Below the pieces are notes generated by a model, which saw only the letters and a program-made list of their open reading frames with translations, was not told the DNA's origin and ran no database searches. Below, in pieces: positions 21,541 through 32,179 of a DNA stretch of 64,000 bases. The stretch is from Levilactobacillus namurensis DSM 19117 (GTDB lineage: Bacteria; Bacillota; Bacilli; Lactobacillales; Lactobacillaceae). Position numbers and translations under genes: made by a program. The stretch lies in contig NZ_AZDT01000016.1 in assembly GCF_001434785.1 (NCBI RefSeq), positions 36,289-100,288 of the forward strand. The letters are read 5' to 3'. The first letter of the stretch is position 1; each line of letters starts with the position of its first letter.

Positions 21541-22782
21541 TTATTGCAGGGCGGTCAGCGGGTGCGCCTGCGTTAACGCATGAACACGCGCCCGAACGTC
21601 ATTTAAGATAGCGTCATCAGTTGGATTCAGCACTGTCTTAACAATCAACTCGGCAACCTCACGGGACTCTGCGGCGTTAAAGCCACGCGTCGTGATTGCC
21701 GGCGTTCCCAAGCGAATGCCGGACGTCTTGAATGGACTTAGCGTCTCGTTGGGAATTGATTCCTTATTGGTCGTAATCATTACGCTATCCAATAAGTCTT
21801 GGGCTTGCTTCCCATTCAGCGTGGTCTGTGACAGGTCCAACGTCATCAAATGGTTATCCGTCCCGCCGGAAACCACCCGGACCTTCGGGGCTTCCTTGAA
21901 AGCCGCTGCCATGGCGTGGGCGTTGTCAATGATCTGCTGGCCATAGATCTTAAAGTCTGGTTGCAGGTCTTCGAAGAACGCCGCAGCCTTCCCGGCAATC
22001 ACGTGTTCCAAAGGTCCCCCTTGCGTCCCCGGGAAGACCGCTGAATTAAGCCGCTTAGCGTACTTTTCTTGGGAGAGGATCAAGCCGCCCCGCGGTCCCC
22101 GTAACGTCTTGTGGGTCGTGGTCGTGACCACGTCCGCAATTCCCACGGGACTCGGATGCAGGCCTACCGCAACTAATCCCGCAATGTGGGCCATGTCGAC
22201 CATCAAGTAGGCCCCCACTTCATCGGCGATTCGACGGAAAGCTTGCCAATCAATAATCCGCGAGTAAGCCGAAGCTCCCGCCACGATCAGCTGCGGCTTA
22301 ACGTCTAACGCTTGTTGCCGAATGGCATCGTAATCCAAGCGTTCCGTCTGCGGGTCCAGCCCGTAACTAAACGTGCGGTAGAGCTTCCCGGAGAAGTTGA
22401 CCTTAGCACCGTGTGTCAGGTGGCCCCCGGAATCCAGGCCCATTCCTAGAATCGTGTCGCCCGGCTTAAGAAAGGCCGCATAAACCGCCTGATTAGCCTG
22501 CGACCCAGAATGCGGCTGAACATTAGCGTATTCCGCACCAAAGAGTTGCTTGGCCCGATCGATGGCTAATTGCTCAACCACATCAATGTATTGGGTTCCC
22601 CCGTAGTAGCGCTTGCCAGGATACCCTTCAGCGTACTTATTGGTCAGTACTGACCCTTGGGCAGCCCGAACAGCGGCACTCACAATGTTCTCAGAAGCAA
22701 TTAATTCAATCGTGTCTTCTTGACGTTGTTCTTCGTGATGAATCGCGTCCCACAATGCTGGATCTTTTTCTTGATAATTCAA
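21541..22782 (-). CDS. glyA: Serine hydroxymethyltransferase
   Basis: A 413-aa PLP enzyme interconverting serine and glycine with tetrahydrofolate, the main source of one-carbon units. The PLP lysine is in [16 protein letters not shown]. The N-terminal [10 protein letters not shown] and GSQAN motifs are also present. Ribosome site AGGAGGGACC. The upstream region carries overlapping inverted repeats around a promoter-like sequence. Confidence 0.97.
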   Translation of the reverse strand: MNYQEKDPALWDAIHHEEQRQEDTIELIASENIVSAAVRAAQGSVLTNKYAEGYPGKRYYGGTQYIDVVEQLAIDRAKQLFGAEYANVQPHSGSQANQAVYAAFLKPGDTILGMGLDSGGHLTHGAKVNFSGKLYRTFSYGLDPQTERLDYDAIRQQALDVKPQLIVAGASAYSRIIDWQAFRRIADEVGAYLMVDMAHIAGLVAVGLHPSPVGIADVVTTTTHKTLRGPRGGLILSQEKYAKRLNSAVFPGTQGGPLEHVIAGKAAAFFEDLQPDFKIYGQQIIDNAHAMAAAFKEAPKVRVVSGGTDNHLMTLDLSQTTLNGKQAQDLLDSVMITTNKESIPNETLSPFKTSGIRLGTPAITTRGFNAAESREVAELIVKTVLNPTDDAILNDVRARVHALTQAHPLTALQ

Positions 22783-22798
22783 AAGCGGTCCCTCCTAA

Positions 22799-22858
22799 GC
22801 TTGAGCGTATTGCTGGTTATATTTTACCAAACTTTTCGCTCAAGCGGGGAACCGCTTG
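22799..22858 (-). promoter_or_regulatory. glyA promoter flanked by inverted repeats
   Basis: Minus strand: -35-like TTGAGC, 16-bp spacer, TATAAC. The 9-bp arms GCTTGAGCG (22799-22807) and CGCTCAAGC (22837-22845) lie on either side of the -10. The second arm is also part of a hairpin CAAGCGG/CCGCTTG (22841-22858) after the sua5 stop, so the two pairings are mutually exclusive. Confidence 0.45.
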
Positions 22859-22870
22859 CTGAAATCCTAT

Positions 22871-23887
22871 TTATTTTGAAAAATGCATCTGACCAGCGGA
22901 CTTGTTCAGCCGGTTCATATAAGCTGCTCCTAATCCCACTGGTGGGAAGCCCTGCGTCAAGATGTTCTTAACTGGGGATTCCAGGTCGAAGTGGCGTAAG
23001 CCATCAAAGAGTAAATGACTGGCACTCGCAATGTCAGTTCCTAACGAAAAGACTTCCGCATTTGCAGGTAACGTCTGGTCAGCTAGAACGGAATCCACAG
23101 CCATCACCCCTACTGGTGTGGTCTGTTGAGCCGCCCACTGCAGAGCAGCTGGCCAATCTGCCACCTGATCCACGATGTAGACCTGGGCATCCGGGGCGTA
23201 ATGCTTATACTTCATCCCTGGCGCCTTAGGAACTTCGGTCGCCCCCACCTTGTGGTGGTTCGACCGAACCGTCCCAATGACGGCCGCCAACTGTTCTTCC
23301 GTGACCGCCCCTGGGCGCAGAATCGTGGGTACGTCCGCCGTCAAGTCCAAGATCGTGGATTCCACCCCCACGGCCGCTGGGCCATCATCGACGATTCCGG
23401 CAATCTTACCGTTCAAGTCGTGATAGACGTGCTGAGCCAGGGTCGGACTAGGTTTCCCCGACGTATTCGCCGAAGGCCCTACAATGGGGACCCCGGCAGC
23501 TTGGATCAAGTTCAACGTGGTTTTATTTTTGGGATTACGAAAGGCCGCTGTCCGCAACCCGCCAGTTACCGCCTTAGAGAGGGCGCCCGGCTGTAGGTTC
23601 AAGATCAACGTCAAAGAACCCGGCCAAAAGGCTTGCATCAGCTTCTGAGCCGTAGCGGAAAGCGGTTGAGCGTACTCCTCAACCATGGCCTGTCCGGTAA
23701 CCGTCACGATTAAGGGGTTGTCACTAGGACGTCCCTTGGCCGCATAGACCTTTTTGACTGCAGTTTCGTTCGTTGCATCGGCACCTAATCCGTACACGGT
23801 CTCAGTGGGGAATGCCACTAATTGACCGGCCTTCAATAAGGCTGCCGCTGCCTCAACTTGATTTGGTTGAAAAATTTGAGTTTCCAT
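22871..23887 (-). CDS. L-threonylcarbamoyladenylate synthase
   Basis: A 338-aa Sua5/YwlC protein that makes threonylcarbamoyl-AMP for t6A37 of ANN-decoding tRNAs. The YrdC domain (about 1-200) shows AFPTETVYGLGADA, KGRPSDNPL and VGPSANTSGKPSPT. The C-terminal Sua5 domain (about 215-330) distinguishes it from the short YrdC form. It lies between prmC and glyA, as in other Firmicutes. Confidence 0.94.
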   Translation of the reverse strand: METQIFQPNQVEAAAALLKAGQLVAFPTETVYGLGADATNETAVKKVYAAKGRPSDNPLIVTVTGQAMVEEYAQPLSATAQKLMQAFWPGSLTLILNLQPGALSKAVTGGLRTAAFRNPKNKTTLNLIQAAGVPIVGPSANTSGKPSPTLAQHVYHDLNGKIAGIVDDGPAAVGVESTILDLTADVPTILRPGAVTEEQLAAVIGTVRSNHHKVGATEVPKAPGMKYKHYAPDAQVYIVDQVADWPAALQWAAQQTTPVGVMAVDSVLADQTLPANAEVFSLGTDIASASHLLFDGLRHFDLESPVKNILTQGFPPVGLGAAYMNRLNKSAGQMHFSK

Positions 23888-23907
23888 ACCTGTACTCTCT
23901 TCCTCTT

Positions 23908-24753
23908 TTAATCTGTTAAGTTTACCCGAACCATCCGGTCATGACCGCTCATGTCCTGCCTAATCGTCACGGTTGCCCCCGGCAGGGCCTGCTGAAACAA
24001 GGCCTGAACGGCCGGCCCCTGCCGATACCCGATCTCGGCAAAAAAGGACCCCTTAGGCGCTAAGAAATCCGTGAGCACCGCCGCGAACCGGTGGTAAAAG
24101 GCTAAGCCGTGGTCCGCCGCATACAATGCTTGTTCGGGTTCGTAACGTCGAACAGAATCATCCATCACGGCCAATTCCTCCCGGTCAATGTAGGGAGGAT
24201 TCGACACGATGGCGTCAAATCGTTGCCCCTGTACTGGAGCCAACAGGTCCCCGCTGGTAAACCGCACCTTAGCTGCTAACCGCTGGGCGTTAGCTTGTGC
24301 CACTTGCAACGCAGCCGTTGAAATATCCGTTGCCGTCACTTGCCACTGCGGTCGTTCGGCCTGTAAGGTCACAGCAATCGCCCCGCTTCCCGTTCCCACG
24401 TCAATCACGTGGGCCTCAGACGTTGGCACACTGGCCAGCACCCACTCAACGAGCTCTTCTGTCTCTTCTCTAGGAATCAACGTTGCCGGCGTCACCTGAA
24501 AGTCCCGGCCATAGAACGGCGCGTGGCCGAGAACATACTGGGCTGGTTCACCACGCCCCACCCGGAGAATCTGCTGCTGATACGTCCGCCATTCGTCACT
24601 GGGCACCTGGTCACGGTAATGTTGCACCAGTTGGGTGAACGTCCACTGATGGCCCTCCAATAGGAGAAACTGGGCCGCACTAGGATCTTGATGGTCGCGG
24701 GTCAGCCGTTGCTCAGCCTCCCGTAACACTTGAAAATACGTGATCGGGTTAGC
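23908..24753 (-). CDS. prmC: Peptide chain release factor N5-glutamine methyltransferase
   Basis: A 281-aa SAM-dependent methyltransferase that modifies the GGQ glutamine of release factors. SAM loop [13 protein letters not shown] and catalytic SNPPYI are intact. The ATG at 24753 overlaps the prfA stop by 5 nt, coupling the enzyme to its substrate. A TTG further upstream would give a longer overlap. Confidence 0.94.
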   Translation of the reverse strand, partial: ANPITYFQVLREAEQRLTRDHQDPSAAQFLLLEGHQWTFTQLVQHYRDQVPSDEWRTYQQQILRVGRGEPAQYVLGHAPFYGRDFQVTPATLIPREETEELVEWVLASVPTSEAHVIDVGTGSGAIAVTLQAERPQWQVTATDISTAALQVAQANAQRLAAKVRFTSGDLLAPVQGQRFDAIVSNPPYIDREELAVMDDSVRRYEPEQALYAADHGLAFYHRFAAVLTDFLAPKGSFFAEIGYRQGPAVQALFQQALPGATVTIRQDMSGHDRMVRVNLTD

Positions 24754-25834
24754 CATTATTCTTGAGGTCTTCAAGTTTGGCCGCTTGGTCGGAAAGAATC
24801 AAGGCATCGATGATGTCGTCTAATTCCCCGTTCATGATTCGGTCCAGCTTATTCAACGTCAGGCCGATACGGTGGTCGGTCACCCGGTTTTGCGGATAAT
24901 TATAGGTCCGAATCCGTTCTGAACGGTCCCCCGTCCCAATCGCCGACTTTCGTTCAGCGTTATAGGCACTTTCTTCTTGCTGCTTGTAGTAGTCGTAGAC
25001 CCGGGCCCGCAGAATCTGCATGGCCTTCGCCCGGTTTTGCTGTTGTGACCGTTCGTCTTGCATGGCCACCACGATCCCCGTTGGCAAGTGGGTCATCCGA
25101 ACGGCAGACGATGTTTTGTTAATATGTTGGCCACCGGCACCAGAGGAACGGTAAACGTCAGTCCGAATATCCTTAGGATCAATATCGATGTCGACGTCTT
25201 GTTCTTCTGGCATCACACCGACCGTTGCCGTACTGGTGTGCACCCGGCCCGCAGATTCCGTTACCGGTACCCGTTGGACACGGTGCGCACCGTTTTCGTA
25301 CTTGAGCTTGGAATAAACCTTATCACCAGAGATCATCATGACGATTTCCTTGAATCCACCAACTTCCGTGGCGTTCTCATCAATGATTTCCGTCTTCCAC
25401 CCCTGCCGTTCTGCGTACTTAGAGTACATGCTGAACAGATCGGCAGCGAACAGGCTGGCTTCATCCCCACCAGCGGCCCCGTGGATTTCCATGATAATGT
25501 TCTTATCATCGTTGGGGTCCTTAGGCAGTAGGAGAATCTTGATGTCCTCTTCCAACTTTGCCTTTTGATCGTTGAGATCCTTGAGCTCGTCTTTGACCAT
25601 CGATTCCATATCATCGTCTAACTTTTCCCGAAGCAGTTCGTCGTCATCCTTGATCTGCTTGGTGACATCCTGGTACTGGTGATACTTTTCGACCGTTTCC
25701 CGCAATTCCCCTTCTTCTTTAGATAGGGCCATGAACTTCTGGGTGTCCGCGATGACTTCCGGATCACTGATTAATTCATTGAGTTCGTCGTAGCGGTCAG
25801 CGACGGCTTGGAGCTTATCAAACATTTCATCCAT
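24749..25834 (-). CDS. prfA: Peptide chain release factor 1
   Basis: A 361-aa RF1 recognising UAA/UAG. The codon-reading tripeptide is PVT in VQRVPVTES (PxT class, hence RF1). The catalytic loop is [12 protein letters not shown]. Normal length. It overlaps prmC at its 3' end. Confidence 0.97.
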   Translation of the reverse strand: MDEMFDKLQAVADRYDELNELISDPEVIADTQKFMALSKEEGELRETVEKYHQYQDVTKQIKDDDELLREKLDDDMESMVKDELKDLNDQKAKLEEDIKILLLPKDPNDDKNIIMEIHGAAGGDEASLFAADLFSMYSKYAERQGWKTEIIDENATEVGGFKEIVMMISGDKVYSKLKYENGAHRVQRVPVTESAGRVHTSTATVGVMPEEQDVDIDIDPKDIRTDVYRSSGAGGQHINKTSSAVRMTHLPTGIVVAMQDERSQQQNRAKAMQILRARVYDYYKQQEESAYNAERKSAIGTGDRSERIRTYNYPQNRVTDHRIGLTLNKLDRIMNGELDDIIDALILSDQAAKLEDLKNNG

Positions 25835-25855
25835 TCTTGTGTTAACCTCGATTTC

Positions 25856-26440
25856 TTATTTGCCGATTTGATCCAACGGCGGATTAAAGTAGTGACGCCG
25901 ACAGACGGGGTAGTAAGCTTCATTCCCCCCGATTTGAACTTGTTCCCCTTCATAGACGGGGTGATTATCATGAAAACGTAAATTCATGATGGCCTTCTTG
26001 GTGCAGAACCAACAGATGGTCTTCATCTCTTCGATCTTATCCGCATATAATAGAAGATATTTGGAGCCTTCGAAGAGTTCGTTCCGAAAATCATTCTTGA
26101 GGCCAAACGTCATGACCGGAATCTTTAGGTCATCCACGATTTTTGCCAACTGAAGTACGTGCGCCTTAGTCAGAAATTGGGCTTCGTCGATCAGCACGCA
26201 GTTGGCGTTAGGGTCGAGGCGCTTCACTTCTTCGTACACGTTAGTGGTCTTAAAGATTGCGTGAGCGGCCCGTTTGAGACCGATTCGACTGGTGATATAC
26301 CCCACTTCATCTCGCGTATCCAGGCCACTGGTCATGATGATGACCCGCTTGTCCTGTTCCTCATAGTTATGCGCGACTTTGAGAATTTCAATCGTCTTCC
26401 CACTGTTCATTGCGCCGTACCGAAAAAAGAGCTGCGCCAC
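25856..26440 (-). CDS. tdk: Thymidine kinase
   Basis: A 194-aa type II thymidine kinase for dT salvage. P-loop [17 protein letters not shown] (Walker B-like), and a zinc site formed by CWFC and YPVCRRHY are present. A minus-strand TATAAT (about 26474-26479) upstream fits its promoter. It is followed by prfA after 21 nt. Confidence 0.96.
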   Translation of the reverse strand: MAQLFFRYGAMNSGKTIEILKVAHNYEEQDKRVIIMTSGLDTRDEVGYITSRIGLKRAAHAIFKTTNVYEEVKRLDPNANCVLIDEAQFLTKAHVLQLAKIVDDLKIPVMTFGLKNDFRNELFEGSKYLLLYADKIEEMKTICWFCTKKAIMNLRFHDNHPVYEGEQVQIGGNEAYYPVCRRHYFNPPLDQIGK

Positions 26441-26627
26441 GTTTCTCCCACCTTTTTGACAGTTTTCAATCTATTATAGCCGATTCTCATAAAAAATTCG
26501 ACCGGCCATTTGGATTCTTTCCTTGCTTTTTCGCAAAGTTCAAGGCTTTCACTCCCCGATTCCGCTAAAAAATGCTAAAATTAAGCCTTGAATATGAACC
26601 TAGTTTTATTAAGGAGCGAAATCATCC

Positions 26628-27977
26628 ATGTCATTGAGAAGCGGCGTTGCCACCTTTGCGGGGAGATCATCTTACTGGTTTCTTCACACGTTTCTACACG
26701 GTGGAAGTTCTCTACCAGGTAAAATTACGCTCAAGTTAGATCCGCAGATTCTGCGGTCTCTGGGCGCCAAATACGACGTAATCGTCATCACGGGCACCAA
26801 CGGTAAAACGTTGACGACCGCACTAACGGTTTCCGTCCTCCACGAAAAGTACCCCTCCATTCTCACCAATCCCACGGGGTCGAACATGGAGCAAGGAATC
26901 GTCACGACCTTCTTGAATGCCAAGCGGCCGAAGACTGGTCGGCCCCTAGCAGTGCTGGAGGTGGACGAAGCCAACGTGATCAAGGTCACGACCTACATCC
27001 AGCCTAAAGCGTTCGTGTTCACCAACATTTTCCGGGACCAAATGGACCGGTACGGTGAAATCTACACCACTTACCAAAAAATCTTAGATGGCGTTGCTCT
27101 GGCTCCTAAAGCCACCATCATCGCCAACGGGGACTCCCCCATCTTCAATTCGAAACAACTGCCGAACCCCATTCAATACTATGGATTCGACGACCAGCCT
27201 GACCGGGACTTCAAGGCCAAACCGAACACCGATGGGGTCCTATGTCCCAACTGCCAACACATTCTCCACTACCATTCCTTAACTTACAGTAACCAAGGCA
27301 AGTACTTCTGTCCCAACTGTGGGTTCGAACGCCCTGAGTTGACCTATCGCCTGACCAAGTTGGGGGAACAGACCCCGACATCGTCACAATTCGACGTGGA
27401 CGGTCATCCCTTCACGATTCACGTGGGCGGGACCTATAACATCTACAACGCCTTGGCAGCCTATGCTGTAGGCCGCTTTCTGGACGTCACCCCCGACCAG
27501 ATTGCACATGCCTTTACGGCGAACGAACGGGTCTTTGGACGCCAAGAAGTCATCGACGTCGATGGCAAGCAAGTCACCATCATCCTGGTCAAGAACCCCG
27601 TTGGGCTGGACCAAGTGCTCCACATGATCAGTACGGACCAGCACCCCTTCTCCTTCGTCGGACTCCTCAACGCGAACTACGCGGACGGGATCGATACCAG
27701 TTGGATTTGGGACGGTGACTTCGAACAGCTGGCCGGACTGAATATTCCGACCTTCATTACCGGGGGCGAACGGTACAAGGATATCACGTTCCGGCTCAAG
27801 GTTGCCGGTGTGCCTGACGACAAGCACATCGTCGAACCAGACTTGGAAAAGGTCGTCGAACGCATCAAAACGGTCCCGACCCAGCGGGTTTACGTCCTAG
27901 CAACCTACACGGCCATGTTACAAATGCGTAAGATTTTAGCCAGCAAAGGCTACATTAAGGAGGGACTCGGCGTATGA
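26628..27977 (+). CDS. murT: Lipid II isoglutaminyl synthase, MurT subunit
   Basis: A 449-aa Mur-ligase-like protein. With GatD it amidates D-Glu of lipid II to D-isoglutamine. ATP loop ITGTNGKT, Mur-ligase core, an inserted four-cysteine zinc ribbon (CPNC...CPNC, about residues 204-228) and a C-terminal DUF1727 domain are present. It overlaps gatD by 4 nt (ATGA). The ribosome site is AAGGAG. It is divergent from tdk. Confidence 0.95.
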   Translation: MSLRSGVATFAGRSSYWFLHTFLHGGSSLPGKITLKLDPQILRSLGAKYDVIVITGTNGKTLTTALTVSVLHEKYPSILTNPTGSNMEQGIVTTFLNAKRPKTGRPLAVLEVDEANVIKVTTYIQPKAFVFTNIFRDQMDRYGEIYTTYQKILDGVALAPKATIIANGDSPIFNSKQLPNPIQYYGFDDQPDRDFKAKPNTDGVLCPNCQHILHYHSLTYSNQGKYFCPNCGFERPELTYRLTKLGEQTPTSSQFDVDGHPFTIHVGGTYNIYNALAAYAVGRFLDVTPDQIAHAFTANERVFGRQEVIDVDGKQVTIILVKNPVGLDQVLHMISTDQHPFSFVGLLNANYADGIDTSWIWDGDFEQLAGLNIPTFITGGERYKDITFRLKVAGVPDDKHIVEPDLEKVVERIKTVPTQRVYVLATYTAMLQMRKILASKGYIKEGLGV

Positions 27978-28678
27978 CCTACGATTTAAACGTCGCCCAC
28001 CTGTATGGCGACCTAATGAACACTTACGGTGATGTCGGTAACATCTTAGCGTTGAACTACTACGCCAAACAAATGGACGTTAAGTTACACGTTAAGATCG
28101 TCAGCTTAGAAGAAGACTTCCACGCTGCCGACTATGATCTAGCCTTCTTCGGTGGAGGCCAAGACTTTGAGCAGACCATTGTGGCTAAGGATATTCAGAC
28201 CAAAAAGGTTGAACTGACCAAGTTCATTGAATCTGACGGCCCACTACTGGCAATCTGTGGTGGCTACCAACTGCTCGGCCACTATTACATCGGAGCGGAC
28301 GGCGAAAAGCTCCCCGGAATCGGCGCCCTGGATCATTACACCCTGAAACAGGACAACCACCGGTTCATTGGTAATATCGTGATTAAGAATGCCGAAACGG
28401 GTGAGACCTACCATGGTTTTGAAAATCACCAGGGACGAACCTTCATCGGCCAAGGTGAACGCCCATTAGGAAACGTGATTTCCGGTAAGGGGAATAACGG
28501 CGAAGACGGGACTGAAGGCGCCATTTACAAGAACGTCTACTGTTCCTACTTCCACGGCCCAATTCTGACCCGGAACGGGGATATCGCTAAGCACCTCTTG
28601 GTTGCGGCGCTCAAACGCAAGTTCCCAGATGAGGACTTCAGTCAACAAGAAGCCCTCCCCATTCCAGCAACTTTCTAA
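27974..28678 (+). CDS. gatD: Lipid II isoglutaminyl synthase, glutamine amidotransferase subunit GatD
   Basis: A 234-aa class I glutaminase of the CobB/CobQ type that supplies ammonia to MurT. The nucleophile cysteine is in LLAICGGYQLLG; the C-terminal YCSYFHGPIL segment carries the catalytic His. It is translationally coupled to murT. Confidence 0.95.
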   Translation: MTYDLNVAHLYGDLMNTYGDVGNILALNYYAKQMDVKLHVKIVSLEEDFHAADYDLAFFGGGQDFEQTIVAKDIQTKKVELTKFIESDGPLLAICGGYQLLGHYYIGADGEKLPGIGALDHYTLKQDNHRFIGNIVIKNAETGETYHGFENHQGRTFIGQGERPLGNVISGKGNNGEDGTEGAIYKNVYCSYFHGPILTRNGDIAKHLLVAALKRKFPDEDFSQQEALPIPATF

Positions 28679-28687
28679 GACGACACC

Positions 28688-28719
28688 AAAAAGGCGTGAG
28701 AGCTCTCTCACGCCTTTTT
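28688..28719. terminator. Bidirectional intrinsic terminator between gatD and arsC
   Basis: Perfect 15-bp inverted repeat (28688-28702 with 28705-28719) with A5 and T5 ends, so it serves both converging transcripts. Confidence 0.92.
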
Positions 28720-28738
28720 GCGTTGTCTCATCAAATCT

Positions 28739-29155
28739 TCAATCTGCTAGCTGCTGAGCTAAAGCGACCACCCGTTGCCGAATCTCATCCCGAACGGCGC
28801 GAAAGACCGCCAGCTGCTGTTCCGGCGTTCCCGTTGCTTGCGCCGGATCGGGTAAGGGCCAGTGCTCACGGGTGACCATGGCCGGTGTGACTGGGCAGTG
28901 GTCACGCGCATCCCCGCATAACGTCACGATCATGGTTGCCTGGGCCAACGCGGACGGATCCAGACGCGTCGATCGTTGGGCCGTGATATCCACGCCCACT
29001 TCCCGCATCACCCTAATGGCCCGGGGGTTCACCCCCTGCGCTTCTAGTCCCGCGCTGGCGACCTGCCAGGTGGCGGGGAGTAATTGTCGAGCAAAACCTT
29101 CTGCCATTTGACTACGACACGAATTGCCGGTACAAAGAAAGTAAATCTTAGCCAT
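28739..29155 (-). CDS. arsC: Thioredoxin-coupled arsenate reductase-type phosphatase
   Basis: A 138-aa low-molecular-weight phosphatase fold. The P-loop CTGNSCRS starts with nucleophile Cys8. Cys80 and Cys87 in [11 protein letters not shown] match the redox relay of S. aureus ArsC (Cys10/82/89), and REHWPLPDP is the usual following segment. That triad favours true arsenate reductase over tyrosine phosphatase. No arsB or arsR is adjacent, so it is an orphan gene. Confidence 0.87.
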   Translation of the reverse strand: MAKIYFLCTGNSCRSQMAEGFARQLLPATWQVASAGLEAQGVNPRAIRVMREVGVDITAQRSTRLDPSALAQATMIVTLCGDARDHCPVTPAMVTREHWPLPDPAQATGTPEQQLAVFRAVRDEIRQRVVALAQQLAD

Positions 29156-29179
29156 CCTAATTCCTCCACAAAGTTTTGG

Positions 29180-30199
29180 TTAGACACCAGCCTTTTCGGC
29201 CAAGTAAGTTCCAATCACGGCGTTACGTTGATCCAAGTAAGGTAAGTTAGGCGCTTGCGGGTGCACCCGGTTAGTCAAGAAGACCATGGCTTGTTGCTGC
29301 TGCGGATCGATTACCAAGTAGGTCCCCGTGAAGCCCGAGTGCCACAAGACCCGATGAGGGGTGGGCCACTGCGTTGCCGTTAACGCCCAGCCCAACGACC
29401 GACCAGCGTGGCCATCCGGCGTCCAATCCCCCACTAACCGGTGGATCCAATCAGGTGGCAAGACCGCTGCGGCCTGTTCGGGATGGAGCATCGCCTGACA
29501 GAAACGGACCAGGTCATCCACGGTGCTGAAGAGCCCCGCCGAACCACACCGACGTTGGAGCACATACCCTTTCGGATCATGGACGGCCCCCCGAATCAAG
29601 CCCCGTTCAGGCGTCACCGCCGTGGGAACACATTGCATGGCGTTCATCGGGGTGAACGTACTATGAATCATCCCCAACGGCACCAAGACGCGTCGCTTAA
29701 TTGCCAATTGAACGGGCTCGCCCAATAGCGCCTCAATCAGCCATCCCATCAGGATATAGTTGACATCCGCATACACCATCTTCCAGTTGAACGTGGGTCC
29801 TACGTGCAATGTATACAGGGCCTTGGTCAACTCTGTGGCGTTTAACTGATTGCGATGCGGAATGTACCCCACGATTCCTGACGTATGGGTCAGTAAATGC
29901 CGCACCGTGACCCGGTCGTCCGTCCAGTCCGGTAACCACCGCGTGATGGGGGCATCCAACGTTAATCGCCCCTCCGCTAAGAGTTGCAACGTTACGGTCA
30001 ACGTCCCCACGACCTTGGTCAGTGATGCCAAATCATAAGTCATCCCCGGGGCTAACGTTTCCGGTTGTGGGACCACGGCCGCCAATCCCAGGGTTCCCGT
30101 TTCCACCTGATCACCATCGATCAGCGCGTAGCTGACCCCGGGGACCACGTGCTCATCCACCAACCGCTGTAAAGCCGCCTTGGTCGCCTGATATGCCAT
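29180..30199 (-). CDS. Serine hydrolase, class C beta-lactamase/esterase family
   Basis: A 339-aa protein with the penicillin-binding fold. The S-x-x-K is SLTK (Ser59, Lys62). The second motif is YADVNYILMGW, and the third is HSG in VLWHSGFTGT. No signal peptide is visible, so it is probably cytoplasmic. Members act as esterases, D-aminopeptidases or muropeptide-related hydrolases; substrate cannot be inferred. Its short distance to arsC suggests co-transcription. Confidence 0.85.
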   Translation of the reverse strand: MAYQATKAALQRLVDEHVVPGVSYALIDGDQVETGTLGLAAVVPQPETLAPGMTYDLASLTKVVGTLTVTLQLLAEGRLTLDAPITRWLPDWTDDRVTVRHLLTHTSGIVGYIPHRNQLNATELTKALYTLHVGPTFNWKMVYADVNYILMGWLIEALLGEPVQLAIKRRVLVPLGMIHSTFTPMNAMQCVPTAVTPERGLIRGAVHDPKGYVLQRRCGSAGLFSTVDDLVRFCQAMLHPEQAAAVLPPDWIHRLVGDWTPDGHAGRSLGWALTATQWPTPHRVLWHSGFTGTYLVIDPQQQQAMVFLTNRVHPQAPNLPYLDQRNAVIGTYLAEKAGV

Positions 30200-30281
30200 C
30201 TAATCTCCTCGCTTTCTTCTGCCTTTTATTTAACCGCATTCCCGATCGAAAGGCAATTCTCAAGCTAAAATGATGCCAAAC

Positions 30282-30311
30282 AAAAAGACGTGCAGCGCAA
30301 TGCTACACGTC
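30282..30311 (-). terminator. Intrinsic terminator of the ABC exporter operon
   Basis: GACGTGCAGC (30287-30296) faces GCTACACGTC (30302-30311), 10 bp with one mismatch. On the minus strand it ends in TTTTTG. Confidence 0.85.
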
Positions 30312-30340
30312 CTAGGATTATTGAGTCATCCCGACTTGAA

Positions 30341-32179
30341 TTAAGCGAGATTATTCCCCGCAAATTGACTGTTATACAGGTCTGCGTAGAAGCCATTAGC
30401 CGCCAGCAAGCTCTGATGGTTCCCCGTTTCGACGATTTGGCCGTGGTTCATGACCACGATGTTTTCCGCATTTTGAATCGTCGACAACCGGTGGGCCACC
30501 ACGAAGCTGGTCCGCCCGGAAAGTAACCGGGTCATAGCCTGTTGAATCAGCATTTCCGTCCGCGTATCCACAGAACTCGTGGCCTCATCCAGAATCAACA
30601 CATCCGGATCAGCAACAAAGGCACGGGCAATCGTCAACAGTTGCCGTTGTCCTTGAGAAATGTTCGTGGCCGCTTCGTTTAAGACCGTGTCGTACCCTTG
30701 AGGTAACTGCCGAATAAAGGTATCGGCGTGGGCCGCCTTCGCCGCTGCGTACACGTCATCCGCCGTCGCATCCTCGCGACCATACTTGATGTTATCAAAG
30801 ATGGTCCCGGTGAAGAGCCAGGTATCCTGCAAGACCATGGCAAAGTGCTTGCGCAGATCCATCCGGGAGACCGCGTGGGTGTCTTGCCCGCGATACTTGA
30901 TCTGACCACTGTCCACGTCGTAGAACCGTTCCAGCAGGTTAATGATCGTGGTCTTGCCGGCTCCTGTGGGTCCAACAATGGCCACCATCGCGCCCGGCTT
31001 GACCTTCAGGTTAAAGTCCTCAATCAGCGGCTTTTCCGGCACATACTGGAAGTTTACGTGATCGAATTCAATCACTTGATCCGTCGTCGCTTGGGCCGGC
31101 AATTCGGCTGTCGCGGTGTTCGGCATATCGTCCTCATCCAGGACCGCAAAGACCCGTTCAGCGGACGCAATCGTGGCCTGAATCGTGTTGGTCAAGTTCG
31201 CCATCTGCGTAATCGGCTGTGAGAATTGGTTGGTGTATTGCAAGAAAGCTTGCACGTTCCCCAGCGTCACTTGTCCGTTGGCAACCTGAATGCCCCCGAT
31301 AACGGCGACAGCCAGGTAATCCAAGTTTTTAACGAAGTTCATCAAAGGAAAGATCAGACTGGAGACGAACTGGGCCTTCCAAGCCGATTTGTAGTACTTT
31401 TGATTATGCTCTTCGAACTGCTCTTGGGCGTTGCTTTCTTGGTTAAAGGTCTTGATCACGGTATGCCCCGCGTAAGTTTCTTCAACCGTGTTGTTCAGCA
31501 ACCCCAGGTTCTTTTGTTGGCTCGCGAAGAACTTCTGTGATCGTGGTGCCACGATCATGACCACCAGTAGACTCAGTGGTACTGAGATCAACGCCACCAG
31601 GGTCAACCAACCACTGATGGTCAGCATCATGTACAAGACCCCGAAGAAGGTCAGGACACTGGTCACCATTTGCGACAGCGTCTGTTGCAACGTGCCCCCA
31701 ATGTTATCCATATCGTTGGCCATCCGGGACATCAAGTCCCCGTTACTATGCGTATCATAGTAGTTGATGGGCAGATGCTGCATCTTGTCTTTCAGGTCAC
31801 GCCGCAATTGGTAGACCACCTTTTGGGCAATCCAGTTCATGATGACTTGCTGGATAATCCCAAACAGTGCGGAACCTACGTACAAAATTGCGACAATGAC
31901 CAAAATATGGCCAATCTTGCCAAAGTTAACAGGTAGACTGGTCAGGCCGATACCGGCCTTAAGTTCAGCCGTCCCCTTCATGACCCCTTTAAAGAGTTCC
32001 GTGGTGGCTTCCCCTAAAATTTTAGGCGTCCGAATTTGTAAAATAACCGAGGCTGCGGCAAAAATCAACACCACTAGAATGCCCAACAGCCAAGGCTTCA
32101 TATAGCGAAAGAGGCGTCCCGTGGTCTTCCAAAAACTCTGGGGACGTTGAATCGTCGCTGAACCGCGTCCATTACGCAT
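30341..32179 (-). CDS. ABC exporter half-transporter, canonical ATPase subunit (LmrD-like)
   Basis: A 612-aa protein: six membrane helices (about residues 30-320), then an ATPase domain. Walker A is GPTGAGKT and Walker B ILDEATSSVD, with catalytic Glu present. The signature is deviant, NISQGQRQ instead of LSGGQ. It pairs with the next protein as a heterodimeric multidrug or lipid exporter. The ATG at 32179 overlaps the partner stop by 8 nt, with AAGGGAG 9 nt upstream. Confidence 0.9.
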   Translation of the reverse strand: MRNGRGSATIQRPQSFWKTTGRLFRYMKPWLLGILVVLIFAAASVILQIRTPKILGEATTELFKGVMKGTAELKAGIGLTSLPVNFGKIGHILVIVAILYVGSALFGIIQQVIMNWIAQKVVYQLRRDLKDKMQHLPINYYDTHSNGDLMSRMANDMDNIGGTLQQTLSQMVTSVLTFFGVLYMMLTISGWLTLVALISVPLSLLVVMIVAPRSQKFFASQQKNLGLLNNTVEETYAGHTVIKTFNQESNAQEQFEEHNQKYYKSAWKAQFVSSLIFPLMNFVKNLDYLAVAVIGGIQVANGQVTLGNVQAFLQYTNQFSQPITQMANLTNTIQATIASAERVFAVLDEDDMPNTATAELPAQATTDQVIEFDHVNFQYVPEKPLIEDFNLKVKPGAMVAIVGPTGAGKTTIINLLERFYDVDSGQIKYRGQDTHAVSRMDLRKHFAMVLQDTWLFTGTIFDNIKYGREDATADDVYAAAKAAHADTFIRQLPQGYDTVLNEAATNISQGQRQLLTIARAFVADPDVLILDEATSSVDTRTEMLIQQAMTRLLSGRTSFVVAHRLSTIQNAENIVVMNHGQIVETGNHQSLLAANGFYADLYNSQFAGNNLA

